In this document: in pieces, positions 1 through 8,267 of the stretch
How positions within the stretch are numbered: the first letter of the stretch is position 1
Layout of the letters: each line of letters starts with the position of its first letter
DNA from: an uncultured Candidatus Marinamargulisbacteria bacterium
GTDB taxonomy: Bacteria; Margulisbacteria; Riflemargulisbacteria; GWF2-35-9
Assembly (NCBI GenBank): GCA_903910705.1
Contig: CAIWAN010000082.1
Coordinates: forward strand, 1 to 44,246
Reading direction: 5' to 3'
Length of the DNA: 44,246 nt
The notes under the pieces: generated by a model
Seen by the model: the letters and a program-made list of their open reading frames with translations, nothing else
What the model was told of the DNA's origin: nothing
The model's database searches: none
Translations under genes and position numbers: made by a program

Positions 1-81
1 AGCCGTTCCTGATTTTGAAAGCCGCTCGATCTCGGTTCGTTCTTCTGTCGACAAGACAACTGCCATTGCTTTTCTGGACAT
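1..81 (-). CDS. IS630-like transposase, N-terminal fragment (runs off window)
   Basis: Reading the minus strand from an ATG at 81-79 gives 27 residues beginning MSRKAMAVVLSTEERTEIER, still open at the window edge. This resembles the opening of IS630/Tc1-type transposases, where a basic start is followed by a 'L-S-x-E-E-R-x-E-[IL]-E-R-L' helix leading into the helix-turn-helix domain. A G-rich stretch (AGGGGGGG on the minus strand, about 9 nt before the ATG) can serve as ribosome binding site, which supports this start. Only the first helix is visible, so catalytic residues and intactness cannot be judged. A HTH regulator with a similar N-terminus is an alternative. Confidence 0.5.
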   Translation of the reverse strand, partial: MSRKAMAVVLSTEERTEIERLSKSGTA

Positions 82-134
82 AGGCGCACCCCCCCTACAT
101 CCATTATATTTATTTTGCTAAATATTGCAATTAG

Positions 135-386
135 ACACTAGCAGAACCATGGTGTTTTGATTCTATAATCACCAATACTTCAAAAATCGTAGCCTTAACA
201 GTCCTTGTAAAAAGTTATTATGGACTAGCGGAGGCATCCAAAGGTTCGAAATCTTTCGAGGATGCTCGCATTTATAATAATTCAGTTCACTCGATATACG
301 TTGCAATTCTAGAGCTAAACCCTGATTATCCTTTCTCTGAGGAAGACAAAAAAATCATGGCCGCATTAGAAATCAATCTCCCCTGA
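135..386 (+). pseudogene. Decayed coding remnant, start lost
   Basis: An open frame of 83 codons ends at TGA 384-386 and is bounded upstream by TAG 132-134. It has no ATG near its start; the only in-frame ATG (M after IMAAL context) lies close to the stop. The C-terminal part reads like real protein (SKSFEDARIYNNSVHSIYVA, then LNPDYPFSEEDKKIMAALEI). I do not recognise the family. The simplest reading is the 3' end of a gene whose 5' part was lost, perhaps through the insertion element at the window edge. It could also be chance, because the frame is short. Confidence 0.3.
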
Positions 387-405
387 ATAAACGAGATGCT
401 CCCCG

Positions 406-434
406 TTTACACATCGCCCTAAATCCTCGATAAT
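406..434 (+). promoter_or_regulatory. Promoter of ileS (predicted leaderless)
   Basis: A -35 box TTTACA (406-411) and a -10 box GATAAT (429-434) are separated by 17 bp. The ileS ATG begins at 442, only 7 nt after the -10 box, so transcription should begin at or next to the start codon. There is no convincing Shine-Dalgarno sequence; GGGG at 437-440 is too close to the ATG. Confidence 0.6.
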
Positions 435-441
435 ACGGGGC

Positions 442-3147
442 ATGGACGCGAACACCTTCAAAGACACCGTTAATCTACCTATTACCGACATGCCGATGAA
501 GGCAGGGCTTATCAATATTGAGCCTAACATCCTGTCCAACTGGACCGAGCAAAAGATCTATCAGACGCGCCAAAAGGCCAATGCCGGCAATACGCCTTTC
601 ATCCTCCATGATGGCCCGCCGTATCCCAATGGCAACATCCATCTCGGCCATGCGCTTAACAAGATCCTGAAGGACATTATCATTAAATATCACCTTATCA
701 AAGGCCACGATACCCCGTATGTTCCGGGATGGGACTGCCATGGATTACCTATCGAGACCCAGCTCTTAAAAGACCTCAAAAAGAAAGAAGTCCTCGACGA
801 CGAGGTGCATAGTTTTCGCGAGCAGTGCCGTGATTATGCCCTGAAGTTCGTCGATCTACAGAAATCTCAATTCGATCGACTCGGAATTTGGGGCGATTTC
901 GAACACCCTTACTTAACCCTAACGCCAGAGTATGAAAAGGCCGTCATCGAGCTGTTCGGCAAGATGGCTGATGCGGGGCTTGTTTATCAAGGCAAAAAAC
1001 CCATTCACTGGTGCGGACATTGCAAAACGGCCTTGGCCGAAGCCGAGATCGAATACAGCGACGAACGATCGTCATCGGTTTATGTTCGATTTCCTTTAGT
1101 TGACGCCGTTAAAGGACACAAAAAGGTTTCGCTCATCGTTTGGACAACCACGCCTTGGACGTTGCCCGCTAATGTGGCCGTGGCGGTTCACCCTGATTTT
1201 GATTATGTCGTGGTGGACGTGGCCGGTGAAACGTTCCTCGCGGTAGAGGCCTTGATCCCCAAATTGACAGAAAAACTAGGCTGGGGCGAGGTCAAGACCC
1301 TTGATCGAATAACCGGCAAACAACTCGAAGGCCAGACCTATACGCATCCCTTTATCAACCGCGTGAGTCCGGTGGTTTGTGCCCATTATGTGTCAAGTGA
1401 AGATGGTTCGGGTCTTGTCCATATCGCGCCAGGACATGGCTACGAAGACTTTATGGTGGGCCAAGCGTATAAACTGCCGACCATCATGCCAGTCGATGAA
1501 AAGGGCGTCTTTACCGACGAAGCCGGAAAATATGCCGGTCTTGCCGTTCGGGATGCCAATAAAGTGATCATTGCTGATCTCGAAGAACTGGGGAAACTCC
1601 TTAAACTCGAATATATTCAACACAGTTATCCGCATTGCTGGCGTTGTGGCGAGCCGGTCATTTTCCGTGCGACCGAGCAATGGTTTATCGCGATGGATAG
1701 CGACGCGCAGCTACGCAACAAAGCGTTGGCCGCCATCAAAGACGTCAAATGGTATCCCGATTGGGGACAGAAACGCATCACGAGTATGGTCGACGGTCGA
1801 CCCGATTGGTGTATTTCGCGTCAACGCTTTTGGGGGATCCCGATCCCTGTTTTTTATTGCGAAAAATGTAAAGAGCCGCATTTCACAGGGCCGTTCAACA
1901 AAGCGGTCGTCGAAATGGTCGCCAAACACGGCACGAACGGTTGGTTTTCTCAAACGGCTGCCCAAATTTTACCCAAGACCCTGTCCTGTTCAAAATGCGG
2001 ACATGGCGTCTTCGAAAAAGACAAAAATATCATGGATGTGTGGCTTGAATCAGGGGCTTCTCACCATGCGGTCCTCGATCAAACAAAAGGGTTACATTAC
2101 CCCGCCGATCTTTACCTCGAAGGCAGCGACCAACATCGCGGTTGGTTCCAAAGTTCACTCTTAACAGCCGTCGGGGCGAATGGCTCGGCGCCCTATAAGG
2201 CGGTGCTTACCCACGGGTTCACTATCGACGAAAAAGGCCAAAAGATGAGCAAATCCAAGGGCAACGTCATCGATCCGTTAAAGGTCATTAGCATTCACGG
2301 CGCGGACATTCTGCGTTTATGGGTTGGGTCCACCGATTTTACCAATGATGTCATCTTGTCAGAAAATATAGTGGGTCAGGTCAAGGACGCGTTTACCAAG
2401 ATCCGCAATACCCTGCGGTTTTTAATGAGCAATATCCATGATTTTGATGAGAACAAAGATAGCGTCAAGATCGATAGTCTGCTTGATGTCGACCAATGGA
2501 TTTTGGCAAAATTGAATCTCTTGATCGACAAGGTCGACGGCTTCTATCAAGAATACGAGCTTCATCAAATCTATCATTCGATCTATAACTTTTGCGTGAT
2601 CGAGCTGAGCGCGTTTTATCTCGATATCCAAAAGGACAATCTTTATTGCAACGGCGTCAATAGTCCGGCTCGCCGTTCATGTCAAACCGCTTTGAGCATG
2701 ATAAGTCGATCCTTGATCGTCATGTTGTCGCCGATTTTGGCCTTTTCGATGGAAGACGTTTACCGATATTTACCCGGCCAAAAGAAAACGTCGGTGTTCC
2801 TAGAGACCTATCCCAGTGCCGTCAAGATTAAAGATCAATCCGAGGTCTTGCAACGATTTGAAGCGCTTCTGCAAATTAGGGTGGCGGTGAATGCCGAGCT
2901 AGAAAAGCTCCGTCAGACGAAGGTCATCGGTAGCTCGTTAGAAGCGGCCATTGTCGTCACAACCCCCAGTGCCTTAACGGTTCAAGAGCTGGAAAAGGTG
3001 CTCGTCGTCAGTCGGATTACCATTCAGAAGGGCGAGACCTTCTCCGTGACCGTCTCCAAGGCTGAGGGCGAAAAATGTCTTCGTTGTTGGAAGTACGCCG
3101 ACCTGACCCCCGAAGGGCTCTGTCCTCGATGTCATGGTGTCTTATGA
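442..3147 (+). CDS. ileS: Isoleucyl-tRNA synthetase
   Basis: This class I aminoacyl-tRNA synthetase charges tRNA-Ile with isoleucine in the cytosol. At 901 residues it is slightly shorter than the ~938 of E. coli IleRS. The N-terminus (KDTVNLPITDMPMKAGL) matches the family start. The HIGH-type signature is GNIHLGHA (H67-H70) and the KMSKS loop is intact (residues 601-605). The CP1 editing domain lies between them, with the WTTTPWTLPAN motif. The C-terminus ends in a zinc finger with C879, C882, C894 and C897, typical of bacterial type IleRS. The last 14 bases overlap the start of the ketoacyl-synthase gene, so the two are probably co-transcribed. No T-box leader is visible; a promoter sits directly against the start codon. 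Confidence 0.98.
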   Translation: MDANTFKDTVNLPITDMPMKAGLINIEPNILSNWTEQKIYQTRQKANAGNTPFILHDGPPYPNGNIHLGHALNKILKDIIIKYHLIKGHDTPYVPGWDCHGLPIETQLLKDLKKKEVLDDEVHSFREQCRDYALKFVDLQKSQFDRLGIWGDFEHPYLTLTPEYEKAVIELFGKMADAGLVYQGKKPIHWCGHCKTALAEAEIEYSDERSSSVYVRFPLVDAVKGHKKVSLIVWTTTPWTLPANVAVAVHPDFDYVVVDVAGETFLAVEALIPKLTEKLGWGEVKTLDRITGKQLEGQTYTHPFINRVSPVVCAHYVSSEDGSGLVHIAPGHGYEDFMVGQAYKLPTIMPVDEKGVFTDEAGKYAGLAVRDANKVIIADLEELGKLLKLEYIQHSYPHCWRCGEPVIFRATEQWFIAMDSDAQLRNKALAAIKDVKWYPDWGQKRITSMVDGRPDWCISRQRFWGIPIPVFYCEKCKEPHFTGPFNKAVVEMVAKHGTNGWFSQTAAQILPKTLSCSKCGHGVFEKDKNIMDVWLESGASHHAVLDQTKGLHYPADLYLEGSDQHRGWFQSSLLTAVGANGSAPYKAVLTHGFTIDEKGQKMSKSKGNVIDPLKVISIHGADILRLWVGSTDFTNDVILSENIVGQVKDAFTKIRNTLRFLMSNIHDFDENKDSVKIDSLLDVDQWILAKLNLLIDKVDGFYQEYELHQIYHSIYNFCVIELSAFYLDIQKDNLYCNGVNSPARRSCQTALSMISRSLIVMLSPILAFSMEDVYRYLPGQKKTSVFLETYPSAVKIKDQSEVLQRFEALLQIRVAVNAELEKLRQTKVIGSSLEAAIVVTTPSALTVQELEKVLVVSRITIQKGETFSVTVSKAEGEKCLRCWKYADLTPEGLCPRCHGVL

Positions 3148-4141
3148 CATCCTCGATTTTAGTGTAATCAGCCCCTTAGGTGAGGGGAAAACAACCCACA
3201 TTGAGGCCTTAGAGACCGCTCGAATTGCCTCGCAGTATGCGATCGGCCGTGACGAAGTTGACTTGCTCCGTGATCTTTGGGAACCCCTTAAACACCACGT
3301 GGCGGGTGTTCCGTCGCATCGCATCGGGGTTGTCGTCAGTAATAGCAAATATCAGTTCCGAAGTCAGTCATTTTCTCATGAGTCCTCGCAATTACTGGCT
3401 TCGTGGATAGGGCCAAACGCCATCCCGTATAATATTACAGCCGCCTGTGCCACGGGGCTGGTATCGGTGATGACCGGCGTGCAATGGTTGCGTCGTGGCT
3501 GGGTCGATGTGGTGATCGCGGGGAGCCTCGAGACCTCTAAGGTCCCGTTGGTCGAGGCCGCTTTCTCACAAATGGGCGTGTTGTCGAAGCAGGGCGTTTG
3601 TCGTCCGTTTACAGAAGACCGAGATGGGTTTGTGATCGGCGAAGGGGGGGCGCTCTTTGTCCTAACGCGCGCCAATGAAAGGGGAACGCCACTTGCCCAG
3701 ATCGAGAAGGGAACGATGATGGCCGACCCAACCGATCTCTTGTCGGTTGATCCCTCGGGCAACAGTATCGCTAGCCTGATCCGGCAAACCATCGGCACCT
3801 CAAGGATTGACTATATCAACGCCCATGGTACGGGGACCCGTCTAAACGATGCGGCCGAACTCGCGGCGTTTGAGCAAGTCTTTCAAGCAGACAAGCCCCT
3901 CATTTCTTCGACAAAAGCGCAGACGGGGCACTTGCTCGGGGCGACAGGGTCGGTCGAGCTCGCGCTTTGTGTCCTGATGCTGTCGGAGCAAGTCGCGGTT
4001 CCGGTGCTGCCTGACACGTCCGCTTCGCTGATGCAAGGCATGGCCGCCTTTCAAAACATCCCCGCAAGCCTCAATAGAATATTAACTCTAAATTATGGCT
4101 TTGGTGGACACTTGGCTGCCTTGATGATAGCCACGCCTTAG
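3134..4141 (+). CDS. Short beta-ketoacyl-ACP synthase-like protein
   Basis: This is a thiolase-fold condensing enzyme homologue of the KAS I/II (FabB/FabF) type. The catalytic Cys-His-His set is present: Cys105 in NITAACATG, His231 in NAHGTGTRLND, and His266 in KAQTGHLLGATG, with Lys261 just before. At 335 residues it is well below the ~410 of FabF, with the N-terminal half shortened. No acyl carrier protein, malonyl transferase or other fatty-acid gene lies nearby. It overlaps ileS by 14 nt and ends just before the LCP gene. The motifs suggest a working condensing enzyme with an unknown acyl substrate, possibly in a secondary lipid or polyketide pathway; that last step is inference. Confidence 0.8.
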   Translation: MVSYDILDFSVISPLGEGKTTHIEALETARIASQYAIGRDEVDLLRDLWEPLKHHVAGVPSHRIGVVVSNSKYQFRSQSFSHESSQLLASWIGPNAIPYNITAACATGLVSVMTGVQWLRRGWVDVVIAGSLETSKVPLVEAAFSQMGVLSKQGVCRPFTEDRDGFVIGEGGALFVLTRANERGTPLAQIEKGTMMADPTDLLSVDPSGNSIASLIRQTIGTSRIDYINAHGTGTRLNDAAELAAFEQVFQADKPLISSTKAQTGHLLGATGSVELALCVLMLSEQVAVPVLPDTSASLMQGMAAFQNIPASLNRILTLNYGFGGHLAALMIATP

Positions 4142-4149
4142 CCTATAAT
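4121..4149 (+). promoter_or_regulatory. Promoter of LCP gene (nearly leaderless)
   Basis: TTGATG (4121-4126) and a consensus TATAAT (4144-4149) are spaced by 17 bp, with the -35 box inside the end of the preceding gene. The ATG at 4159 is 9 nt after the -10 box, so the transcript should begin only a few bases before it. GAGG at 4151-4154 would lie mostly upstream of the expected start site. Confidence 0.65.
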
Positions 4150-4158
4150 AGAGGTCGC

Positions 4159-5994
4159 ATGTACCGACGACCCAACAAGGGCTCTCGCCCGTTCCAATTT
4201 CTCCCTCTTTTTCTGACGTCAGTCATTGTTACTGTCGCCGCTATTTTGGTTGGCCTCACGATCGGGGCCATGATGAGCGAGTGGAAGTTGGTCACCTTGC
4301 TCACCAATCTCTTACCCCAGAATCGACTCGAGCAAAGCCAAAATATTTTGGTCTTGGGTGTCGATGATGTCGGGGGGAGTAAACGCTCGGACACTATTAT
4401 CGTGCTTAACCTCAATAAATCGAGGGATCGTATCGGTGTCCTCTCTATTCCGCGGGATACCTATATCGAGTTGCCCAAGTTCGGCTATACCAAGATCAAT
4501 GCCGCTTATGCTCTGGGGGGGGTCGCTTTGACAAAGGAAACCGTTGCACGTTTCCTCGAGATCCCGATCGATCACTATATCGTGCTGAACATGGAAGGCG
4601 TTCGTCAGATGGTGGATCGCATCGGGGGCATCGAGATCGATGTCAAAAAACGGATGTATTATGTCGACCATGCGGGGGACCTTTATATCGATTTTAAACC
4701 TGGACGTCAAAAAGTCGACGGCAAACAAGCGATCGCCTATTTGCGATATCGCCATGACATTGGGTCTGATTTTGGACGCATCCAACGCCAACAAGAATTT
4801 GTCAGTGCTGTCGCCTCTAAAATGATCTCGCCGCTCTATCTTTTCCGCTTGCCACAGGTGATCCGCGATCTCATCCAATTTGTGGATACCGATCTCACCA
4901 CTGGGCAAATGTTCGCCATGACCATGGAAATGAAAGACGCCTTCAAAAAGAATCATGTCCAGTCGAGTACCTTGCCGGGACGAGATTTGATGGTCAGAGG
5001 CGTGTCCTATATTCAGGTTGATCTGCTTGAAGCCGCGAAAGTGATACAGGATACCTTGTGGGGGATCGGGACAAAGGACATCACACTTTCGCCTCGAATC
5101 ACAACCGCTTATAACGGTCAAACCGAAGAAGACCTTCAACGTCAGTCCCAACTTGAAAAAGATTATCTCCAATCCAAGCGGGTCGAGATCGACAAAACGG
5201 TTCGTCAGGAGCTAGAGAAGCGATATCAAGAAGATATTCTTCGACGAGATCGGGCGTGGCAAGACAAGCTCACCGTCTTAGCGCGAGATGAAGAAGCCAA
5301 ACGTCGCACCCTTGAGCAGCAAGTCGCCGAGGTCAAAACACTTCAAGTCCGGCTCGAAAGTGATCTGTCTAAAAAAGAGACGTCTTTGACCGATCTTCAA
5401 CGTCGCTATGAGAAAGTAAGTGCGGCACATGATAAACCGGCGTCTCGAGCGCCTTCCGCCAAAGAGGTCGAGCAACGGCTTCGCGATTCGATGAATCGAG
5501 AATTCGAAACCCGCCTGATCGCCGAAAAGGGTAAATGGGAGAAGGAACACCCCGTTGCACCCGTGGCGCCAAAGGTGTCTGAAAAAGAACGGCTCTCGAT
5601 GCTGGCGCAAGAGCGGGCGATCAAAGAACTCCAAGCCAAGTTAGCTGCGGCTGAAAAAGTGAAACAGCGAACCAGCAACAAGAGTCCTGTTTTTGACGCG
5701 GATACCCATCTGACAGTCGAGGTCTTGAACGGCAACGGTCAAGTGGGACTTGCCGGAACCGTGGGTGTCGAGCTTCGGAATCGAGGGGTTGTCGTGCCTC
5801 GCACCGGAGAGGCCGCGCATCACAATTATCAGAATACCGTCATCGTCGACTGGAAGGGTAACAGCCAAGAGGCGCTCCGTCTGGCGCAATCCCTTGGGAT
5901 CAGCCCTGGTAATATCGTCACCTACTATCTTCCCAAGAAAACCCTCGACCTGACCATCGTCATCGGCAAAGACTGGAATAGCTTAACTCCGTAA
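4159..5994 (+). CDS. LytR-CpsA-Psr (LCP) family protein with coiled coil and LytR_C domain
   Basis: LCP proteins transfer polyprenyl-linked glycopolymers onto peptidoglycan at the outer face of the inner membrane. This one has a short basic N-terminus, one membrane segment (about 14-38), then the LCP domain: NILVLGVDD (62-70) with Asp69/70 and Arg76/Asp78, VLSIPRDTYIELP with Arg99/Asp100, KINAAYALGG, GGIEIDV, and YLRYRHD...DFGRIQRQQ carrying the phosphate-binding arginines (196, 198, 207, 210). Residues about 328-510 form a highly charged coiled coil rich in Glu, Lys, Arg and Gln. Residues about 516-605 are a LytR_C domain (VEVLNGNG...). The 611 residues are long for the family because of the coiled coil. 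The stop codon is one base from the stop of the convergent gene at 5996. Confidence 0.9.
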   Translation: MYRRPNKGSRPFQFLPLFLTSVIVTVAAILVGLTIGAMMSEWKLVTLLTNLLPQNRLEQSQNILVLGVDDVGGSKRSDTIIVLNLNKSRDRIGVLSIPRDTYIELPKFGYTKINAAYALGGVALTKETVARFLEIPIDHYIVLNMEGVRQMVDRIGGIEIDVKKRMYYVDHAGDLYIDFKPGRQKVDGKQAIAYLRYRHDIGSDFGRIQRQQEFVSAVASKMISPLYLFRLPQVIRDLIQFVDTDLTTGQMFAMTMEMKDAFKKNHVQSSTLPGRDLMVRGVSYIQVDLLEAAKVIQDTLWGIGTKDITLSPRITTAYNGQTEEDLQRQSQLEKDYLQSKRVEIDKTVRQELEKRYQEDILRRDRAWQDKLTVLARDEEAKRRTLEQQVAEVKTLQVRLESDLSKKETSLTDLQRRYEKVSAAHDKPASRAPSAKEVEQRLRDSMNREFETRLIAEKGKWEKEHPVAPVAPKVSEKERLSMLAQERAIKELQAKLAAAEKVKQRTSNKSPVFDADTHLTVEVLNGNGQVGLAGTVGVELRNRGVVVPRTGEAAHHNYQNTVIVDWKGNSQEALRLAQSLGISPGNIVTYYLPKKTLDLTIVIGKDWNSLTP

Positions 5995-5995
5995 T

Positions 5996-6991
5996 TTACT
6001 GTTTACCTAGCGCCTCGATCAACTCAAAAACAATGCGGTCTTCCCAATGTTCATGATGAAGCGCGATTGGGTTGATAAGGGATATCCATAAACGCGTTAC
6101 CCGATGGATAAAGGCCGTGTCGGCGTTTCGGTCGAGTCGAGTAATGACCTCTTCCCAAACCGAGTTGATCTTTTGAAAATGACTCAAGTTAAGCGGAAAT
6201 TTCATCGCGAACCCCGCTTCAGAAAGATGAAAATATTCCTCTAGGAATGCTCGCTCGTTTTTTTCGGCAAGGGTTTGTTTGATATTCTTTTCGGCATCGA
6301 ATTCCGATAACAGATAAAGGATGACTTGGGAGTATACGTCAAAGTTTGGATCGAGCCTTAGTCGTTTGGCGCGATAATTTAAGGCGCTTTCCCAGTGATC
6401 GAGTGCCTCAAAGGAGATCTCATCCAAAACGATTCGATAGATATGGCGCATATCAAACCCATATTTCGAGAGGAAAAACAGATGACTGGCAAACCGATCG
6501 ACATTTTGGTCGACAACACATTTTCGCAGAAGTTTTATTGAGCGATCAAAATAGCTTAACCAATAATGAGCCATATTCTGATAGAAAACCGGCTCAAGAT
6601 GGATTTGAAAGATCGTGTGTTCAATGATCCGTTGCCAGTCGCTAGCGATATTCTGCATGTCAAAGGTGACGGGGAATTCAATGTAAAGGCCTTGATTGGC
6701 CAAGCGCCGAAAATGCCGTAAGGTCTCGTACGCCGAACCTTTTTGCATCGCTTCGATCGCCGGTTTGTAAACGCTTTGGGGGCACCACCTGATCCGCCCC
6801 GCGCCCATCCATAAGAGCGTGAGTTCTTTATAGAACGCTTCGGTTTGCTCTAGCCCCAGACTTTGCCCAATGAGCCGCCAGTGATCGAACACCACCTTCG
6901 CCTCGTTAGCTTTGGGATAGAGTTTAGATGTTTCTGTTTCTTCAGGGCTTAGATAGTGCCTCAAAAAATCGCTCGCCGAAAGACTATTCAC
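5996..6991 (-). CDS. Uncharacterised helical protein with four ~80-residue repeats
   Basis: I do not recognise this 331-residue protein. It has no signal peptide or membrane segment. It does contain a regular internal repeat: tryptophans at 38, 119, 200 and 279 (spacing 81, 81, 79), each followed about 24 residues later by an aromatic in a helix (W61, W144, Y226, W302), with F-Y or F-I pairs between. Between units comes a second shared motif, seen as LRHFRRLANQGLYIEFP, SHLFFLSKYGFDMRHI and LEEYFHLSEAGFAMKFP. The start is GTG at 6991, 7 nt after the amj stop, so it is the third gene of the queD-amj unit. An alpha-solenoid or scaffold-like protein is likely. A link to the lipid II flippase is suggested only by position. 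Confidence 0.7.
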   Translation of the reverse strand: MNSLSASDFLRHYLSPEETETSKLYPKANEAKVVFDHWRLIGQSLGLEQTEAFYKELTLLWMGAGRIRWCPQSVYKPAIEAMQKGSAYETLRHFRRLANQGLYIEFPVTFDMQNIASDWQRIIEHTIFQIHLEPVFYQNMAHYWLSYFDRSIKLLRKCVVDQNVDRFASHLFFLSKYGFDMRHIYRIVLDEISFEALDHWESALNYRAKRLRLDPNFDVYSQVILYLLSEFDAEKNIKQTLAEKNERAFLEEYFHLSEAGFAMKFPLNLSHFQKINSVWEEVITRLDRNADTAFIHRVTRLWISLINPIALHHEHWEDRIVFELIEALGKQ

Positions 6992-6998
6992 GGGGCAA

Positions 6999-7820
6999 CT
7001 ATATCAGCTTGGTGATCGCCATGATGTAATTCGCCGCTGGCGTTAAAATAATCTGCGCGATCAGCAACAACCCGATCATCCGCGAGACCATCAAATAGAC
7101 CACTACACTTTTGACATCCTCGGCAGGCCTTGTGCCATGGACCGCTTGATCGGTGATCCGAGCGCCCGTTGGGTCGACCATGAGGGTAAACAAGATCGTG
7201 GCGACCCCATTGACGATGCCGGATAGTTGGATCGCGGTTGCGCGCATGTCGGGAAGAAACGCACCGGCTAGCAGCGAAGCCAGAACCCCGATCGAATAGA
7301 TCGAGGCGACGATGCCGTTCAGGATCAGAAATTTCTTGGGAATCCGTTTGAGCGAAATATTCTTAAGCATCGACAGTCTTGGCAGCGTGAAGCAGGCGAT
7401 TAATTTAGCCCAACGCCGTGGTGAAAAGATCAGCATTCCCGCCATGCGAGGCAACGAGCCGATTCGCAAAAAACTATGGATCGATAGTTCAAAGGTTTTA
7501 ACCATCGTGGGCGTGAGCAGAGCCGCCGCCAGAACCCCCAAGAACCCGCCTATGAGAACCATCCGAAACGTAAATTCAAGATGGGCAAGGGCGGCAGGGT
7601 TCCCGACTCGGATCGTGTCATCGACCATTTTTCCGAGAAGAGGTGCTTGGAACATATTGCTGAGCCGCGAAACCAGCAGGGTACTTGTGACAAACGACAT
7701 CGAGATGGCGATCTGCTTTGATTTAAGCCCTGCATACCGCATCGAGTAAGCAAGGGTTTCCGTTAGATTGATCATGAACGTAAAAAACGCGACAACGAGA
7801 ATGATCGTCCAGCTACTCAT
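6999..7820 (-). CDS. amj: Amj-type lipid II flippase (DUF2837 family)
   Basis: Amj flips undecaprenyl-linked lipid II across the inner membrane and can replace MurJ in Bacillus subtilis. The protein opens with MSSWTIILVVAFFTFMINLT and the family hallmark ETLAYSMRYAG, followed by SKQIAISMSFV and LVSRLSNMFQAPLLG, and then further hydrophobic segments to the C-terminus. I place the start at ATG 7820, which overlaps the queD stop by 8 nt; an upstream ATG at 7850 would add ten polar residues and overlap queD more deeply. Length is 273 residues, as expected for Amj (~270). It sits with an LCP ligase convergent downstream, so this stretch is enriched in envelope functions. Confidence 0.85.
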   Translation of the reverse strand: MSSWTIILVVAFFTFMINLTETLAYSMRYAGLKSKQIAISMSFVTSTLLVSRLSNMFQAPLLGKMVDDTIRVGNPAALAHLEFTFRMVLIGGFLGVLAAALLTPTMVKTFELSIHSFLRIGSLPRMAGMLIFSPRRWAKLIACFTLPRLSMLKNISLKRIPKKFLILNGIVASIYSIGVLASLLAGAFLPDMRATAIQLSGIVNGVATILFTLMVDPTGARITDQAVHGTRPAEDVKSVVVYLMVSRMIGLLLIAQIILTPAANYIMAITKLI

Positions 7821-8169
7821 AGTAGGTTGCCGACGCCGTTTCAGACTCAAAAACAGTCGCCTTTACGAGTCGCACGCCTTTAGGTAGCTGCGTTTTGATC
7901 GTATGATAAACGTATTCGGCCAATCGCTCTGACGTGGGTGAAAAGGGCAATATATCATTAAGGAACTTGTGGTCGAACTCATCATGGATCTGTTTGATCG
8001 TTTTTTTAAGAATATGAAAATCGACGAGCATTCCGATATCGTCTAAGGTCTCGCCTTCGACGGTCACTTGCAGCTTGAACGTGTGCCCGTGTAGGTTCTC
8101 GCAGGGGCCGTCATAATTGACAAGCTGATGGGCGGCAGAAAAGTGATCTTCAACTCTAAGGCGAAACAT
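7813..8169 (-). CDS. queD: 6-carboxy-tetrahydropterin synthase (QueD/PTPS family)
   Basis: QueD converts dihydroneopterin triphosphate to 6-carboxy-tetrahydropterin in the preQ0/queuosine pathway. The 118-residue protein from ATG 8169 has the zinc histidines in FSAAHQL and NLHGHTFKL, the conserved MLVDFHILK segment, DHKFLND, PTSERLAEYVY, and the C-terminal glutamate in VFESETASATYYE. The frame extends upstream to 8241, but those 24 residues are not family-like, and a -10 box lies just before 8169. Another queuosine gene, queH, is at 21503; the other pathway genes are not in the window. Confidence 0.92.
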   Translation of the reverse strand: MFRLRVEDHFSAAHQLVNYDGPCENLHGHTFKLQVTVEGETLDDIGMLVDFHILKKTIKQIHDEFDHKFLNDILPFSPTSERLAEYVYHTIKTQLPKGVRLVKATVFESETASATYYE

Positions 8170-8178
8170 AATAAGCAT

Positions 8179-8184
8179 AGTATA
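8179..8184 (-). promoter_or_regulatory. -10 box of queD (predicted leaderless)
   Basis: On the minus strand TATACT lies 9 nt before the chosen queD ATG (8169), with no ribosome binding site between. A good -35 box is not obvious at 17 bp (TGCAAA). The box supports the shorter queD start over the upstream ATG. Confidence 0.45.
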
Positions 8185-8267
8185 ACTTGAATAGGTCAGT
8201 ATTTGCATAATATCTTGATTAATTTTTGAAACCATAGACAATGTAAAGAATATATATTGCCTATGTA

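Noticed and set aside
1571-2164. Plus-strand frame of 197 codons inside ileS
   Set aside because: It is in another frame of the catalytic core of ileS and has no family motif.
4312-5172. Minus-strand open frame of 286 codons inside the LCP gene
   Set aside because: It is fully antisense to a well-supported LCP domain and has no recognisable motif; it is a shadow of codon bias.
8170-8241. 24-residue N-terminal extension of QueD
   Set aside because: Not family-like and it overlaps the -10 box; the start at 8169 gives a standard-length QueD.
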